A stretch of 64,000 nt of DNA, from the NCBI GenBank assembly GCA_021442155.1, contig CM038215.1, positions 2,814,976 to 2,878,975 on the forward strand. The letters are read 5' to 3'. The notes below the pieces were generated by a model. The model searched no databases and had not been told where the DNA came from. It saw only the letters and a list, made by a program, of their open reading frames with translations. Shown here piece after piece: positions 39,481 to 49,333 of the stretch. The DNA comes from Cymbidium sinense. Taxonomy: Eukaryota > Streptophyta > Magnoliopsida > Asparagales > Orchidaceae. How positions within the stretch are numbered: position 1 is the first letter of the stretch; the number at the start of each line of letters is the position of its first letter. Position numbers and translations under genes: made by a program.

Positions 39481-41871
39481 TGTCAAATAGCACCCAAGAG
39501 GAGGGTCCATGAATTGGGTGATAAAGTTAAATCATAAATTTTAAGTTTTAGTAGAAAATTATTTTTTTATTTTATAATGACAAGATATAATTCTTAATGT
39601 AGGAAAAATAAAAGTATAGTAAAGTAAAGAGAGATAATAGGCACAGAGTTTTTACATGGTTTGGCCAAACCCCAAAATCAACCTACGTCCACGCCTAGCC
39701 ACCCTTGGCTAGAAAACCACTAAATGAAAAATAGCTTATAAATAGTACTCTCCTATAACAGGGTGAAAACAACCCCTACAATAATATGTACTCTCCTACA
39801 AAGGGACGAGTACAACCCTAATATAAATTTTATAGCATGAAAAAAAAATACAAAATAATAAATTTTGATAAAATATATCCTTTATAAATATACCAAGCTA
39901 TCCAATTCAGAAAGTTATCTAACAACTTATAAATGATCACTTTACAACTAACTAATTTGGCAAGATAGAACGCTCACTTAGTTTTGATAAAAAATATTAA
40001 ATAAATATCTTAAAGTGATCTTACTAAGATGTTTATGTTATTACATATTGTAGATTAAAATAAAATGATTTCAAAATAAATCCACAATAGAATATTGTAC
40101 AATAAATTAAATTTCAGCAAGCAATAATTTTAAGTTTAAGAGAAACTATAACTAGTATGTGTATAATAATGTAGGAAAAATTAACTTTCTACTAAACTTA
40201 CTTTTTATTAATTATTAAACAATGAAAACAAAAAGCTTTACTAAATTTTAGTTAGATAAAATTTTTAAAATAAAGAATATTAATTGAAATAAAATGATAA
40301 GTGAAAAATAAAATAATTTAATTTTTTATAAATTTTTATTTTGTTAAAGAAACTTGATTTATAATAGATCTAGCTTATACTCTAAAATTCCAGCAATAAT
40401 TTATTTTATTTTAACCAAAATGAAGCTTTGAATTAATGAAACTAATCACAAAATACTTAAATAGAATTAGTATATGATAGATTTAAGTTAACTAGTAAGC
40501 TTTTAATTAAAAAGAGAGATCTATCAAATATAAAAATAATTTTAGCACAATAAATTATTTTGAAATGCTTAAAATATACTTCTAAAATAGATCTAAGAAT
40601 GAATGATCTTTCAAATAAGACTAATGAAGAAATATTTCAAGAAACCAAAAGAAATTTGTAGGAAGATAAAAATTTTAACAAGTTGAAATAAATCCTACAA
40701 ACTATCATAAGAGTTTTTCACAAAAAAATGATTGAAGAAACTTTGATGTGAAAAACATAGACTTTGATGTCCAAAGACTAATCCACCAAAAAGTATAAAT
40801 TGGAAAGAATAAATAGATTGTGAAAATAGTATGAACAACTAAACAAGGATTAAGATCAACAAAATAAACTCAAGTAATTTGACAAAACTTGCTTGAACGA
40901 GGAATGCTTTCATGAAGAGAATGAGGGCTATTTATAAGCAAGAAGGTCATTTTAAATTATTTCAAAAAATATATTATTCTATCAACATTTTATCATATAA
41001 TAATTTGATACTCAATAAAAATATAGTTTATATTAAAAAATATCAAATTCAAATAGCCAAAATTCAGCTATTCACATTGGCAAGCCAAAAATAATCAAAT
41101 ATGGCTCTTAAAATATTCAAAGCATATAGCATGCATTCATTATTAAAATCAGCTAATGTCAAAAGTCATAATAAATACAATTTTAATCAAACGTGGGTCA
41201 TGTAACCTATCAAATTGAAGGAAAAAAATCCAAGGAATCCATTGGAGATGAAATCAGATATAATTGCCTTAATTATAAAATGACTTTGGCTAAAATACAA
41301 ATTTCCACATATTTTTCTTAATTTTGAAATATGACATTTAAATATTGTGATATAATTTATTTATAATCATACATATGTTAGTTATCATATAACCTTAAAA
41401 TCAAATTAAAATATTTAATTATATTAAGTATATAAACTAATTATACTTAATAGTCATAATTTATTATCATTTATTATTTTGACAATTCAAATGCTATGTA
41501 TGAAACATATAATTCAATGTTAATTAGATAGAGATTTATATAAATTAACCTCATTATCATTATTTAAAATAAATAAAATTAATATGTTAAGTTGTGAGCA
41601 AATTGATTCATGCTAACAAACTCATATGAATTTCTAAGGTAGTTATAAATGCATATAACCAAAAATATTATATCTTAAGCTTCACGTTATCCATTTTGAT
41701 CTATCTTTCATTCTTCTATTTTTGTAATTTCCTCAAACATATTATGAGATTTATTGGATATGTAATTAGCAATTAATATATCTAAAACACATAAAATATA
41801 CATTAGAACATCCAAGCATTCGTTTGTTATCATCAAAATTGATCGGATTGAATATGAGGCTCATTAAGACA
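39481..41871 (-). mobile_element. Solo LTR of a long-LTR retrotransposon, minus strand
   Basis: 2391 bp with perfect TGTC...GACA termini. On the minus strand it begins TGTCTTAATGAGCCTCAT and ends GCTATTTGACA. The same sequence family is present in direct orientation from 62048 to the window end. A TATAAATAG box lies at 40928-40936, about 940 bp from the LTR start. Two short hairpin-forming repeats (GTACTC...GAGTAC type) lie at about 39745-39772 and 39789-39817. Both sides are flanked by GRP 3' UTR, not by primer-binding site or internal retrotransposon sequence, which points to a solo LTR left by LTR-LTR recombination. A clear 5-bp target-site duplication is not visible. The superfamily (Copia or Gypsy) cannot be decided because no coding part is present. 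Confidence 0.8.
40928..40936 (-). promoter_or_regulatory. LTR TATA box
   Basis: TATAAATAG on the minus strand, followed by the conserved CCCTCATTCTCTTCATGAAAG-type sequence that is also present after the TATA box of the second LTR copy. Its position roughly 40% into the LTR fits a U3/R boundary shortly downstream. Confidence 0.65.
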
Positions 41872-41965
41872 ACAACCACTTATTTCTTGGAAAACTTATT
41901 GTGTTACTTGGTTGAGAAAATCAAAAAGATGAAATGTTGAATTTGAATTTGCTCTGTTAAAAAAA

Positions 41966-42016
41966 TCTTAAACCCTAAATCATAAACTAAAACTTGAACC
42001 CTAAACCTAAAACCTG
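41966..42016 (+). repeat. Short telomere-like spacer
   Basis: About 50 bp of CCCTAAA-derived words between the A-tract of GRP fragment 4 and the next LINE 3' end. Confidence 0.75.
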
Positions 42017-43087
42017 AACTCGATAATTTGCTAGAGCGTTTTACTATGCTGGCTAAACCTTTGTTGATCTTTTTGGATTGGAATTTTTTGGTTTCTGGTG
42101 GTTGCCTTTGTCTCGCTTTTGTGTGGTTGTTTTATCTTCTAATGATTAGCACTAGCTGCAGCTTATGTTTCCTTACGTTGGTGGTTTCTTTTCTAAGTTG
42201 TTTAGTCATTTGTGGTTGCTAACCCGGTTTAGTTTGGATTGTTGTTGGGACTTTGGCTGAGGGTTCCTATCTTGGTTTTATTTGCTATTTCTCTATTAAT
42301 TGGAATGCCTAGTGTCGATGGTTGGTTCTAATTTTCCGAGCTTTGGATGGGTATTTAGTTAATCACTGTTGTTGGTGTTCTAACATTGTTCTAGCCTCTC
42401 TATGGGTTATTGTGATTAGTCTGTTGTGGTTTTTTCCATGGTTTGTCTGCTAGCTAGTTGCTGCCCATTTGCTCTTTATTTAATGGTGTTGGATCTGGAA
42501 CTCAATGGGCTGCTAGCCTTGGATGTTAGCTTGTATCAAGAATGCTAGCTATGATAGCTTTGATGTTACTTACCTCTTCTCTCTAGCTGGAAGCATTACA
42601 TATGATTGTAACCCTTTTTTATGAAGTTTGGATGCTCATATGTATTGTTTCCCCTTGAGATGATCCTAACTGAGCTTGAGCCTTCTCTTTCTCAGCTCTC
42701 TCCTTTTCTTCTCTTTATCTTTATCCTTTTTAACTATGAATTTTTCCTTTGTAGTGTTTTGCAGATTTCTTTTATAAGTTGGAACTTTATAGAGGGAATG
42801 GTCATTGCTCAATGAACCCAAGTGTTGTTGCTGTGGATCTTACTTATCTTGCTTTCTCAAAGGAATCATGAACTGTTTCTACCTCATCCTTTTACTATTT
42901 TTCGGGCATATTTCAGTCTTCTGTGTCTTTTTCTCTTATGCTTTTATATATTTGTTTTCTTTTCTTTTCTAATATACTTAGATGCGGTTTCTTGTTGCTG
43001 AGAGCACTAAAATTTTAGAACTTTACCTCTTTTAAGAAAATTGTATCTTTTCCTTTTATGTCAATAAAATTCTAAATCCAAAAAAAA
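42017..43087 (+). mobile_element. 5'-truncated LINE copy: 3' UTR and poly(A) only
   Basis: About 1.07 kb of the T-rich LINE 3' UTR ending in AATAAA (43063-43068) and an A-tract (about 43080-43087). It aligns by eye along its second half with 430-1139 (AGCATTACATATGA, GGATGCTCATATGTATT, GAGATGATC, CTTTCTCAGCTCTCTC) and with the minus-strand copy at 53.57-54.86 kb. It contains no ORF2 sequence, as expected for a severely 5'-truncated insertion. No convincing target-site duplication can be read because the flanks are repetitive. Short hydrophobic frames inside are not genes. Confidence 0.82.
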
Positions 43088-43484
43088 ACTCTAAACCCTA
43101 AGCCATAAACCCTAAACCCTAAAACCATAAAACCCTAAACCCTAAACCCTAAACTCAAACCCTAAACCTTAAACCCTAAACCCTAAACCTTAAACTCTAA
43201 ACCATAAAACCCTAAACCTTAAACCCTAAACTAACCTTAAACCCTAAAGCCTAAACACTAAACCCTAAACCCTAAACCCTAACCTTAAACTCTAAACCCT
43301 AAAAACCTTAAACCCTAAATCCTAAAAGAATAAAACTTAAAATCCTAAACCCTAAACCCTAAACCCTTAGTCCTAACCTAAAACCTTAAACCTGAAACCC
43401 CAATCCCTAAACTTAAACCTAAAGTAACTAAATAAATTAAAACATAAACCTAAACCCAAAAACATAATAAACCAAAACCTTAAG
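43088..43484 (+). repeat. Telomere-like spacer with GRP leader
   Basis: CCCTAAA-rich block followed by the leader motif GTAACTAAATAAATT at about 43422, immediately upstream of GRP fragment 5. No gene. Confidence 0.85.
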
Positions 43485-43965
43485 AAGGGGAACCTGACAG
43501 GAACATCACCTCAGCTCTGTCTAGGTATGGCGATGGAGGAAAAGGTGGAGGAGGTGATTATCATAGTGGTGGTAGGGAATCTAGAGGTGTTGGTGGATAT
43601 GGAGGTGGTGGTTGGAGTAATGGTGGTTATGGAAGTGGGAAGAGCGACGGAGGTTACGTCCGTGGTGGTGACAGAGGGAGAGATACGGATATGATGGTGG
43701 ATCCCACTGCTCGAGAGGCTAGGGTGCTTCTGATGGGAACTGAAGAAACTGAAGAACGACCGAACTGATCTATTGCTTATGGAAATGTGTCTTTATAGTA
43801 GAGATGGTTCTAGTTATCTAGGGTTTTTAGTTTTCTCTATGCATGCTCATTTTTTATCTATGTTATTGTTTGTGTCTTAGAAAACTTATGTGTTACTTTG
43901 TTGATGAAATCGAAAAGAAGAAATTTTGAATCTAAATTTATTCTTTATTAAAAAAGAATCAAAAA
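43485..43965 (+). pseudogene. GRP fragment 5 with 3' UTR
   Basis: Begins at the common junction (CTTAAG, then AAGGGG), but the first 40 bp have several small deletions, so the RRM-end motif is disrupted. The Gly-rich tail is well preserved at the DNA level (GGYGGGGWSNGGYG-type coding, then YDGGS), with frameshifts near 43690. The 3' UTR, including the segment that is interrupted by the LTR in fragment 4, runs to an A-tract at about 43950-43955. It provides the uninterrupted reference for that insertion site. Confidence 0.88.
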
Positions 43966-44289
43966 CCCTAAACCCTAAATTAAAACCTGAACCCTAAACA
44001 ATAAACCGTAAACCCTAATCCCATAAACCCTAAACCCTAAACCCTAAACCCTAAACCCTAAAGCCTAAAGCCTAAAGCCTAAACTTTAATCCCTAAACCC
44101 TAAAACCTACAACCCTAAGCACTAAACTTTAAACCCTAAACTCCAAACACCAAACCCTAAACCCTAAACCGTTAAACCTAAGACCTAAAAACCTAAACCT
44201 AAACTAAATAAGACCTAAAACTAAAATAAATAAATAAACCTAAACCTAAATAAAATTAAAAAAATAAAATAAAATAAAAACCTAAACTA
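43966..44289 (+). repeat. Last C-rich telomere-like block before the polarity switch
   Basis: CCCTAAA units (five near-perfect at about 44030-44065) passing into AATAAA words and ending at about 44289, where LINE sequence in the opposite orientation starts abruptly. Confidence 0.88.
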
Positions 44290-45195
44290 GAACCCAAGAA
44301 TGAAATCCATTGAAATGGTTAGTATTAAAAAAATCATACCAAACCCATAATTTGGAGCCAATAGCACCATTGACAAAAACATGATTAACATTTTGAAATG
44401 AAAACAACAATAACATTTGGAAGGTAAATGAAATCCTTTATCCCAGAGCAAGGAATCAATAGGAATGAAGTTTTTTAGAATTTTCCAAGCAAAGATAGAA
44501 TAAGAGATAAGGATGATATCATTCCAAAGTTTAATAAATACATTAGAAGAAATATGAGCATCTCTAATATAATTCCATGCCCATTAGAAGAAATATGAGC
44601 ATCTCTAATATAATTCCATGCCTCTTTAAGAATAAAATTACCATTATAATATAGCTTAAAAGGAATTTGATCAGGCTTGTTAGAAAAGATAGGAATATCA
44701 CTAAATTTATCAAAAAGAGAGATAGGATTAAATTCGCTAAGTTTATTATCATTCCACTTGTTATTTAGCCAAAAGGAGTTAACTTTAGTAGCAGCAGTAG
44801 AATGGGTAGATAAAAAAGAATCAATAGAACCACCACCAATCCAGTTGTCTTGCCAAAAGAAAGAAGATCCCAAATTTATACCCCAAGATATCAAAGATAT
44901 AACTTCCCATTTAATGGAGCAAAGCCTTCTCCAAACTTGGGAGTCACCAACTTTATACGTACATATTAGAGGGTGCTTACCCCTAGTAGTATTTAGCTAT
45001 CATAAAATTAGCCTAGAGGCTAACTTTTTTTCTAAAATTCCACGAGAGTTTATGGGAGAAGGCAGTAATAGCATCACGAATAGGTTTGCAGCCAAGTCCA
45101 CCTTCACCTAGAGGACCACAACATTTAAGCCAAGAAGTCCAATGCATCATTTTAACTGAATTATTTGAGCCCCAAAAAAATTTATTAAGGAGATG
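44290..45195 (-). pseudogene. LINE ORF2 post-RT region ending at a breakpoint (second copy)
   Basis: Open at 44475-44894 with INLGSSFFWQDNWIGGGSIDSF, the stretch after the RT that is frameshifted in the plus-strand copy. It then carries the beginning of the zinc-binding region up to a sequence equivalent to 'KLWVWYD', where LINE homology stops near 44290-44315. It contains a perfect 41-bp tandem duplication (44541-44581 and 44582-44622) that the other copy does not have. Confidence 0.8.
44541..44622. repeat. Perfect 41-bp tandem duplication inside the LINE
   Basis: CATTAGAAGAAATATGAGCA and the following 21 bases occur twice head to tail, with no mismatch. 41 is not a multiple of three, so it also shifts the frame. 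Confidence 0.95.
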
Positions 45196-46804
45196 ATCAA
45201 TTCAATTTAAGATAGAATTAGTAGGGATAATGGTTTGAATAAGATATAAAGGCATCGAATTAAGAGTACTCCTAAACAAAGTAAGCTTGTCACCAGATGA
45301 AAGTAAGCAAAGTTCCCACACTGAAATTTTATTATAAATTTTTTGGATAAGCTCATAAAAAATATGGGATCTTATTTTGCCTTTAAAAAGAGGAGCACCC
45401 ATATATTAGGGAGTTGTTAGTGTTTAAAGTTAGTGATTCTCAAGATATGATTGATTTTATTTTTAGACATTTTAGAGAAATTAATAAAGTAGCTCTTGCT
45501 TTCATTAATAGAAAAACCACTTTCTCTATCAAAATCATTTAAAAATTTCTTAAGTCTTCTGATATAATGAAAGGATGCATTAGAAAAGATAATGAAATCA
45601 TTAGCAAGGCTAAGATGAGAAATATGCTACCACTAAGAGCTCTAAAGTACATGCTAGGATTGTTATTGAATAAATCATTTAAACTCTTAAAAAAGTATTC
45701 CACTCTAATAATAAACAAAGAAGGGGACAAAGGACCTCCTTATCTCAATCCATGAAAAAAAGGGAAGAAGCCTAAAGCTTCACCATTATGAAGAATAGAA
45801 AACCTGGCATTATTAATATAGTTTTTAATAAGGTTAATTAAATTATTAAAAAACCAAAATAAATGTAGGATATTTAAATGGTAATCTTAATAGATATTAT
45901 CAAAGGCTTTAGAAATATCTAATTTAAAAAGGATGTTACCACCTCTAATTGGAACATATAAATCATGAATAAGCTATTGAGCAAGCAGAATGGTATCAAA
46001 TATAGATCACCCTCTAAGAACACCAGTTTGGTTGGGAGAGATAATTTTTTGAAGTAAAGGACAAAGTCTATTATTAAGAATTTTAGAAATCAATTTTTTA
46101 ACGAAAGTGGAAAGACTAATAGGTCTGAAATTACTCCAAGAACCTAGATTATCTTTTTTAGGTATGAGAATAATGGAAGTGCTTGAAAAATATTTAAGGA
46201 TAGGATTACCAATAAAAAAATTAACAATAGCATCAATTAAGTCATGCTTAATAATAGACCAATAATTTGGAAAAATTTGAGTCGTATAACCCTCCAGACT
46301 AGCAAGGAAATCAAAGTTCATGCAATTGAGAACTTTAACAATCTCATCTTCAATAGGCAACCTAGTAAGCCAATGATTATAATCATTGGTAATAATAGAG
46401 GAGATTAAATGTGAATTAGAAAAAGCTTCATAAGAGTGGCTTTTATTAAGCATATTTCTAAAGTGGTTAATAACATAATCTTTAATAACATTAATATCAG
46501 TGATCCAATCTCCAATATCATTTTTAATTTTTTTGATATAATTAAAAGCTCTCTTTTTATTAAATAAATCATGAAAATACATGGTATTCCTATCCCCATC
46601 AGCAATATGTTTTCTAGCAGCTTTTTTCTGCCAATAGGTCTCTTCCATATTATGATAATTAACAAGTTTATCTTTAGCTTTATTCAAATCCTTAAGGTTA
46701 GAAGAGTGAGTGAAAACATCATTTTCAAGATCACAAACCAAAAGTTCCATGTTTTTTATATTAGCAAAAAGATTTTTAAAATAATGTTTGTTATACCAAA
46801 GCAA
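45196..46804 (-). pseudogene. LINE ORF2 reverse transcriptase domain (second copy)
   Basis: 46007-46804 is a 265-codon open stretch from the linker (EETYWQKKAARKHIADGDRN) into RT (IILIPKKDNLGSWSNFRPIS, then IISPNQTG). After a gap of broken frames, the DPLSPSLFII-equivalent is at about 45715-45760 and motif C at 45597-45608. That motif reads Leu-Ala-Asn-Asp instead of FADD, so a catalytic aspartate is lost. The thumb/connection stretch (LTLFRSTLNSMPLYLIQTI) is at 45202-45402. Several frameshifts separate these parts. Confidence 0.85.
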
Positions 46805-47003
46805 ATTTTGTTTGAGCCTTTTAAGCTTAACCGTAATCTATTCATACCCCTAATTGAATTATCAGAGTGTGAAGGGGCAATCCAATTAATGGACATGACT
46901 TTAAGAAAATATAAATGCTGAATATACATATTTTGAGATGTTTAATATTGTAGAGTCTTCTTTAACATAAAAAAAGGGCATAAATAAAGTTCTACTAAAA
47001 TGG

Positions 47004-47611
47004 TCAGGTAAGAGGCCATTGATTAATCCAATGATAGTTGAAAAGAATTCTTTCTAAATGTTGCCAGAGCTTAGAGTTTTGCCAAGTATAATTAGATCCT
47101 TTAAAACCAATGTAAAAAAGATTACAATCAAGTATCATATTAGAAAATTCTTCCATATAATGAATATTAGGAGAGCAACCACTCCTTTTTGAAAAATATA
47201 GAATAGTGTTGAAATCACCCCCAACCAACCAAAGTTTGTTAACAGAATAAGCAAAACTTCTCAAATTCTCCCAAAGAACATTTTGACCGGCTCTATTGCA
47301 AGAAGCATAAACAAAAGACCTATCACACAAGAGTCACCAAAAGAAATTTGAGCATTGACAACTTGTTGTAGATTATCTAAAATTAAAACTTTTAAGAAGA
47401 TATTCTAAAAGTACCAAATTTTATTATTGATGTTAGAGAAAAAATTACTAAAGCCAAGCATTCTAGCAACATGATTGATTTTATTAGCATGTATAAGAGG
47501 TTAAATAACAATAAGTAAAGAGATATTATTAATTTTGTAGAGGTTTCTAATACGATTACAAACAGTGAGGGTACCAATCCATCTAACATTTCAAATAAAA
47601 GAATTAAACAT
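47004..47611 (-). pseudogene. LINE ORF2 endonuclease domain (second copy)
   Basis: The ATG at 47611 matches the start of ORF2 in the plus-strand copy. The tryptophan of the IWN motif is a stop here. The part at 47004-47330 is open and keeps LWLVGGDFNTILYF, the catalytic GGDFN motif that is frameshifted in the other copy, followed by MEEFSNMILDCNL, GSNYTWQNSKLW and LERILFN (LDR replaced by LER). Non-functional because of the upstream stop and frameshifts. Confidence 0.83.
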
Positions 47612-47704
47612 AAATAAAATTTTAAAAGGAAATTAATGGATAATAATAAAGAGAGAGGAAAGAATAACAAATCCTCTTCAAAGTAAAAAATTGAAAGAAA
47701 ACAT

Positions 47705-49174
47705 TATTTATGTGAAGAGGATCCAGATCTAGTAGATCTAGCAAGAGTAGGAGGTTACATCTTAGAGTTTTTAGTTTTCTTTTAAAGGATAGTTTGGAAT
47801 ATTTTATTTTTATCCAAAGTGTCAACATCAGATAGAGATTAATTAGACATTTTTTTAATAGGATAAGGATCAAAAATAACATCTCTAATCATAACTTCCC
47901 CCTCTTCCAAATCAGCATTTTATTGAAAAGTGGGATTAGAATGAAGGTCAATCTTGGAATTATGGGAAGGAGAAGAAATTATTCCATTCAAAGCATAATT
48001 ACCAATGTCAAAATTAGTGTTTTGCTCAAGAATTTTAGCCACGTTCAAGTTATCATTCAAATCCCCATTCTCATCAATTAATGCCACCAAAGAAGCAGGA
48101 ATAGACTCATTAGAGAATGAATCATCATTTTTTTCAGCCTCTTTAAATTTGGAATTAGGCATAATAAGCATATTCTCATGTAAATAATGGTTGTTGGGCA
48201 AACCATCTTTTTCAACATTATTAGTACCTTTATCATGGCCGAAATGAGAAGTAGAATCAACAATTTTAGGAACATCAGAAGATTCCAAAAAATTTGACTT
48301 AATATCAACATTTAAGTTATTTTTAGGCACAAAATAGTTTTATTAACTTTATCGGAAGCTGAGTTATGATCATTAAAATTCTATTTTAAGATGCGACTAA
48401 AGAACAAAACACTTTCATGACATGTATCTTGCAATGGGAATAGAAAACTAAAAAATTTTCAAATTCAACCTTTATAAATAACCAAACATTTCAGATCCAA
48501 TCTATACCTCCTTAGGATTTTTTTAGATATGTCAAGTTCAACCAATATATTGGCAACAAAGGGATAGGATCTCACAACGATCATCTAATCGATTTGGAGT
48601 TGCCGATTGAAAAGTGGCCTGATAGCAAATAAAACTTGGCAGGTAGATTCTCATATTTGGAAGAGCTAACCACACAGGAAGAATAGGTGATTCATCCTTT
48701 ATAGCAAAAAGGGGAGACCACTTCAACAAATGCATTTGACAATTAAAGACAAAATAAGATCGACACAAGAAAACAATTAAATAATCCAAATCATTCTTAA
48801 GTTGAATCAGAATATGTCTTATATCGATCAAGCCAATAGAGAAAGCACCCAAAAGTTTAAGGTTATGAAAAAGGGATCAGATCATTTCCAAATTTAGCTG
48901 GTGTAATGCAAATTTTCCAAATAAAGTAATTTTGAAAGGTTTTGTAAGCTTTTTGACATCATGATCAGAATACATGATCACAGGCATATCTTGAAAGAAG
49001 TCAAAATTAGATTCATCGAGTCAAAAGAGTTAGAGCTTTTACCAGAAAGTGCATCCTTAAAGGATTTAATAGTAGAAATGGCATTGGGTTCAAGAATCCT
49101 AAAAAATTGGATACCTTAGCCGGATCATCCGAATTGGGAGATGTAATCTGTGGGTTCGATTTCACCATATCCAT
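47705..49174 (-). pseudogene. LINE ORF1 (second copy)
   Basis: Starts at an ATG near 49168-49174. The conserved TIKSFKDALSGK segment follows after a frameshift. The DUF4283-like core is open at 48538-48852 (RHILIQLKNDLDYL, then CRSYFVFNCQM and LPVWLALPNMRI). The zinc knuckle at about 48410-48460 is degenerate: the first cysteine is replaced and a frameshift follows HCKIH. The Asn/Ser-rich C-terminal part is open at 47920-48330. The end at about 47705 is estimated from the GSSSHK-stop context. Confidence 0.78.
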
Positions 49175-49333
49175 ATTCAGAAGAGACACATCATGTGAGC
49201 CACCATAGATTAAAAAGGCTCCAGAAAATGGTCGAGAATGTTGAAGGATCCAGCAAAGACACGAGATGGGGATGCATTGATGAAGGTGAAAATGAAATTA
49301 ACATAGCACCATAAAAGAGAACTGGATTACCGG

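Larger units (their letters stand above)
39104..41965 (+). pseudogene. GRP fragment 4, split by an LTR insertion
   Basis: The 5' part (39104-39480) starts at the shared junction and reads NGQNLHDKDIIVNHAQS, then a shortened and frameshifted Gly-rich tail with TAG stops, ending near GGSDGN and a TAG at about 39363. The 3' UTR is interrupted after TTTTTTATCTA; the missing continuation (CTTGGAAAACTTATTGTGTT to the A-tract) resumes at about 41872-41965. Comparison with fragments 1, 3 and 5 shows that only this insertion separates the halves. Confidence 0.88.
44290..49333 (-). mobile_element. L1-type LINE, minus strand, missing its 3' part
   Basis: Second coding copy of the LINE family. Reading from 49333 down: 5' leader, ORF1, ORF2 endonuclease, reverse transcriptase and the start of the zinc-binding region, then an abrupt end at about 44290-44315. 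That point corresponds to about 13895-13905 in the plus-strand copy. The RNase H domain, the long 3' UTR and the poly(A) are absent. LINEs normally lose their 5' ends on insertion, so loss of the 3' end points to a later break or deletion. Many frameshifts and stops. Divergence from the other copy is substantial (roughly two-thirds identity by eye in ORF1), so the two are probably separate old insertions. Confidence 0.9.

Noticed and set aside
40912..41094. 60-codon Ile/Lys-rich frame in the LTR
   Set aside because: It is AT-rich, sits antisense across the LTR TATA region and is absent from the second LTR copy.
1140..44289. A functional chromosome end (true telomere)
   Set aside because: Perfect CCCTAAA runs rarely exceed about five units, are interrupted by AATAAA-type words and elements, and both polarities occur within one window.
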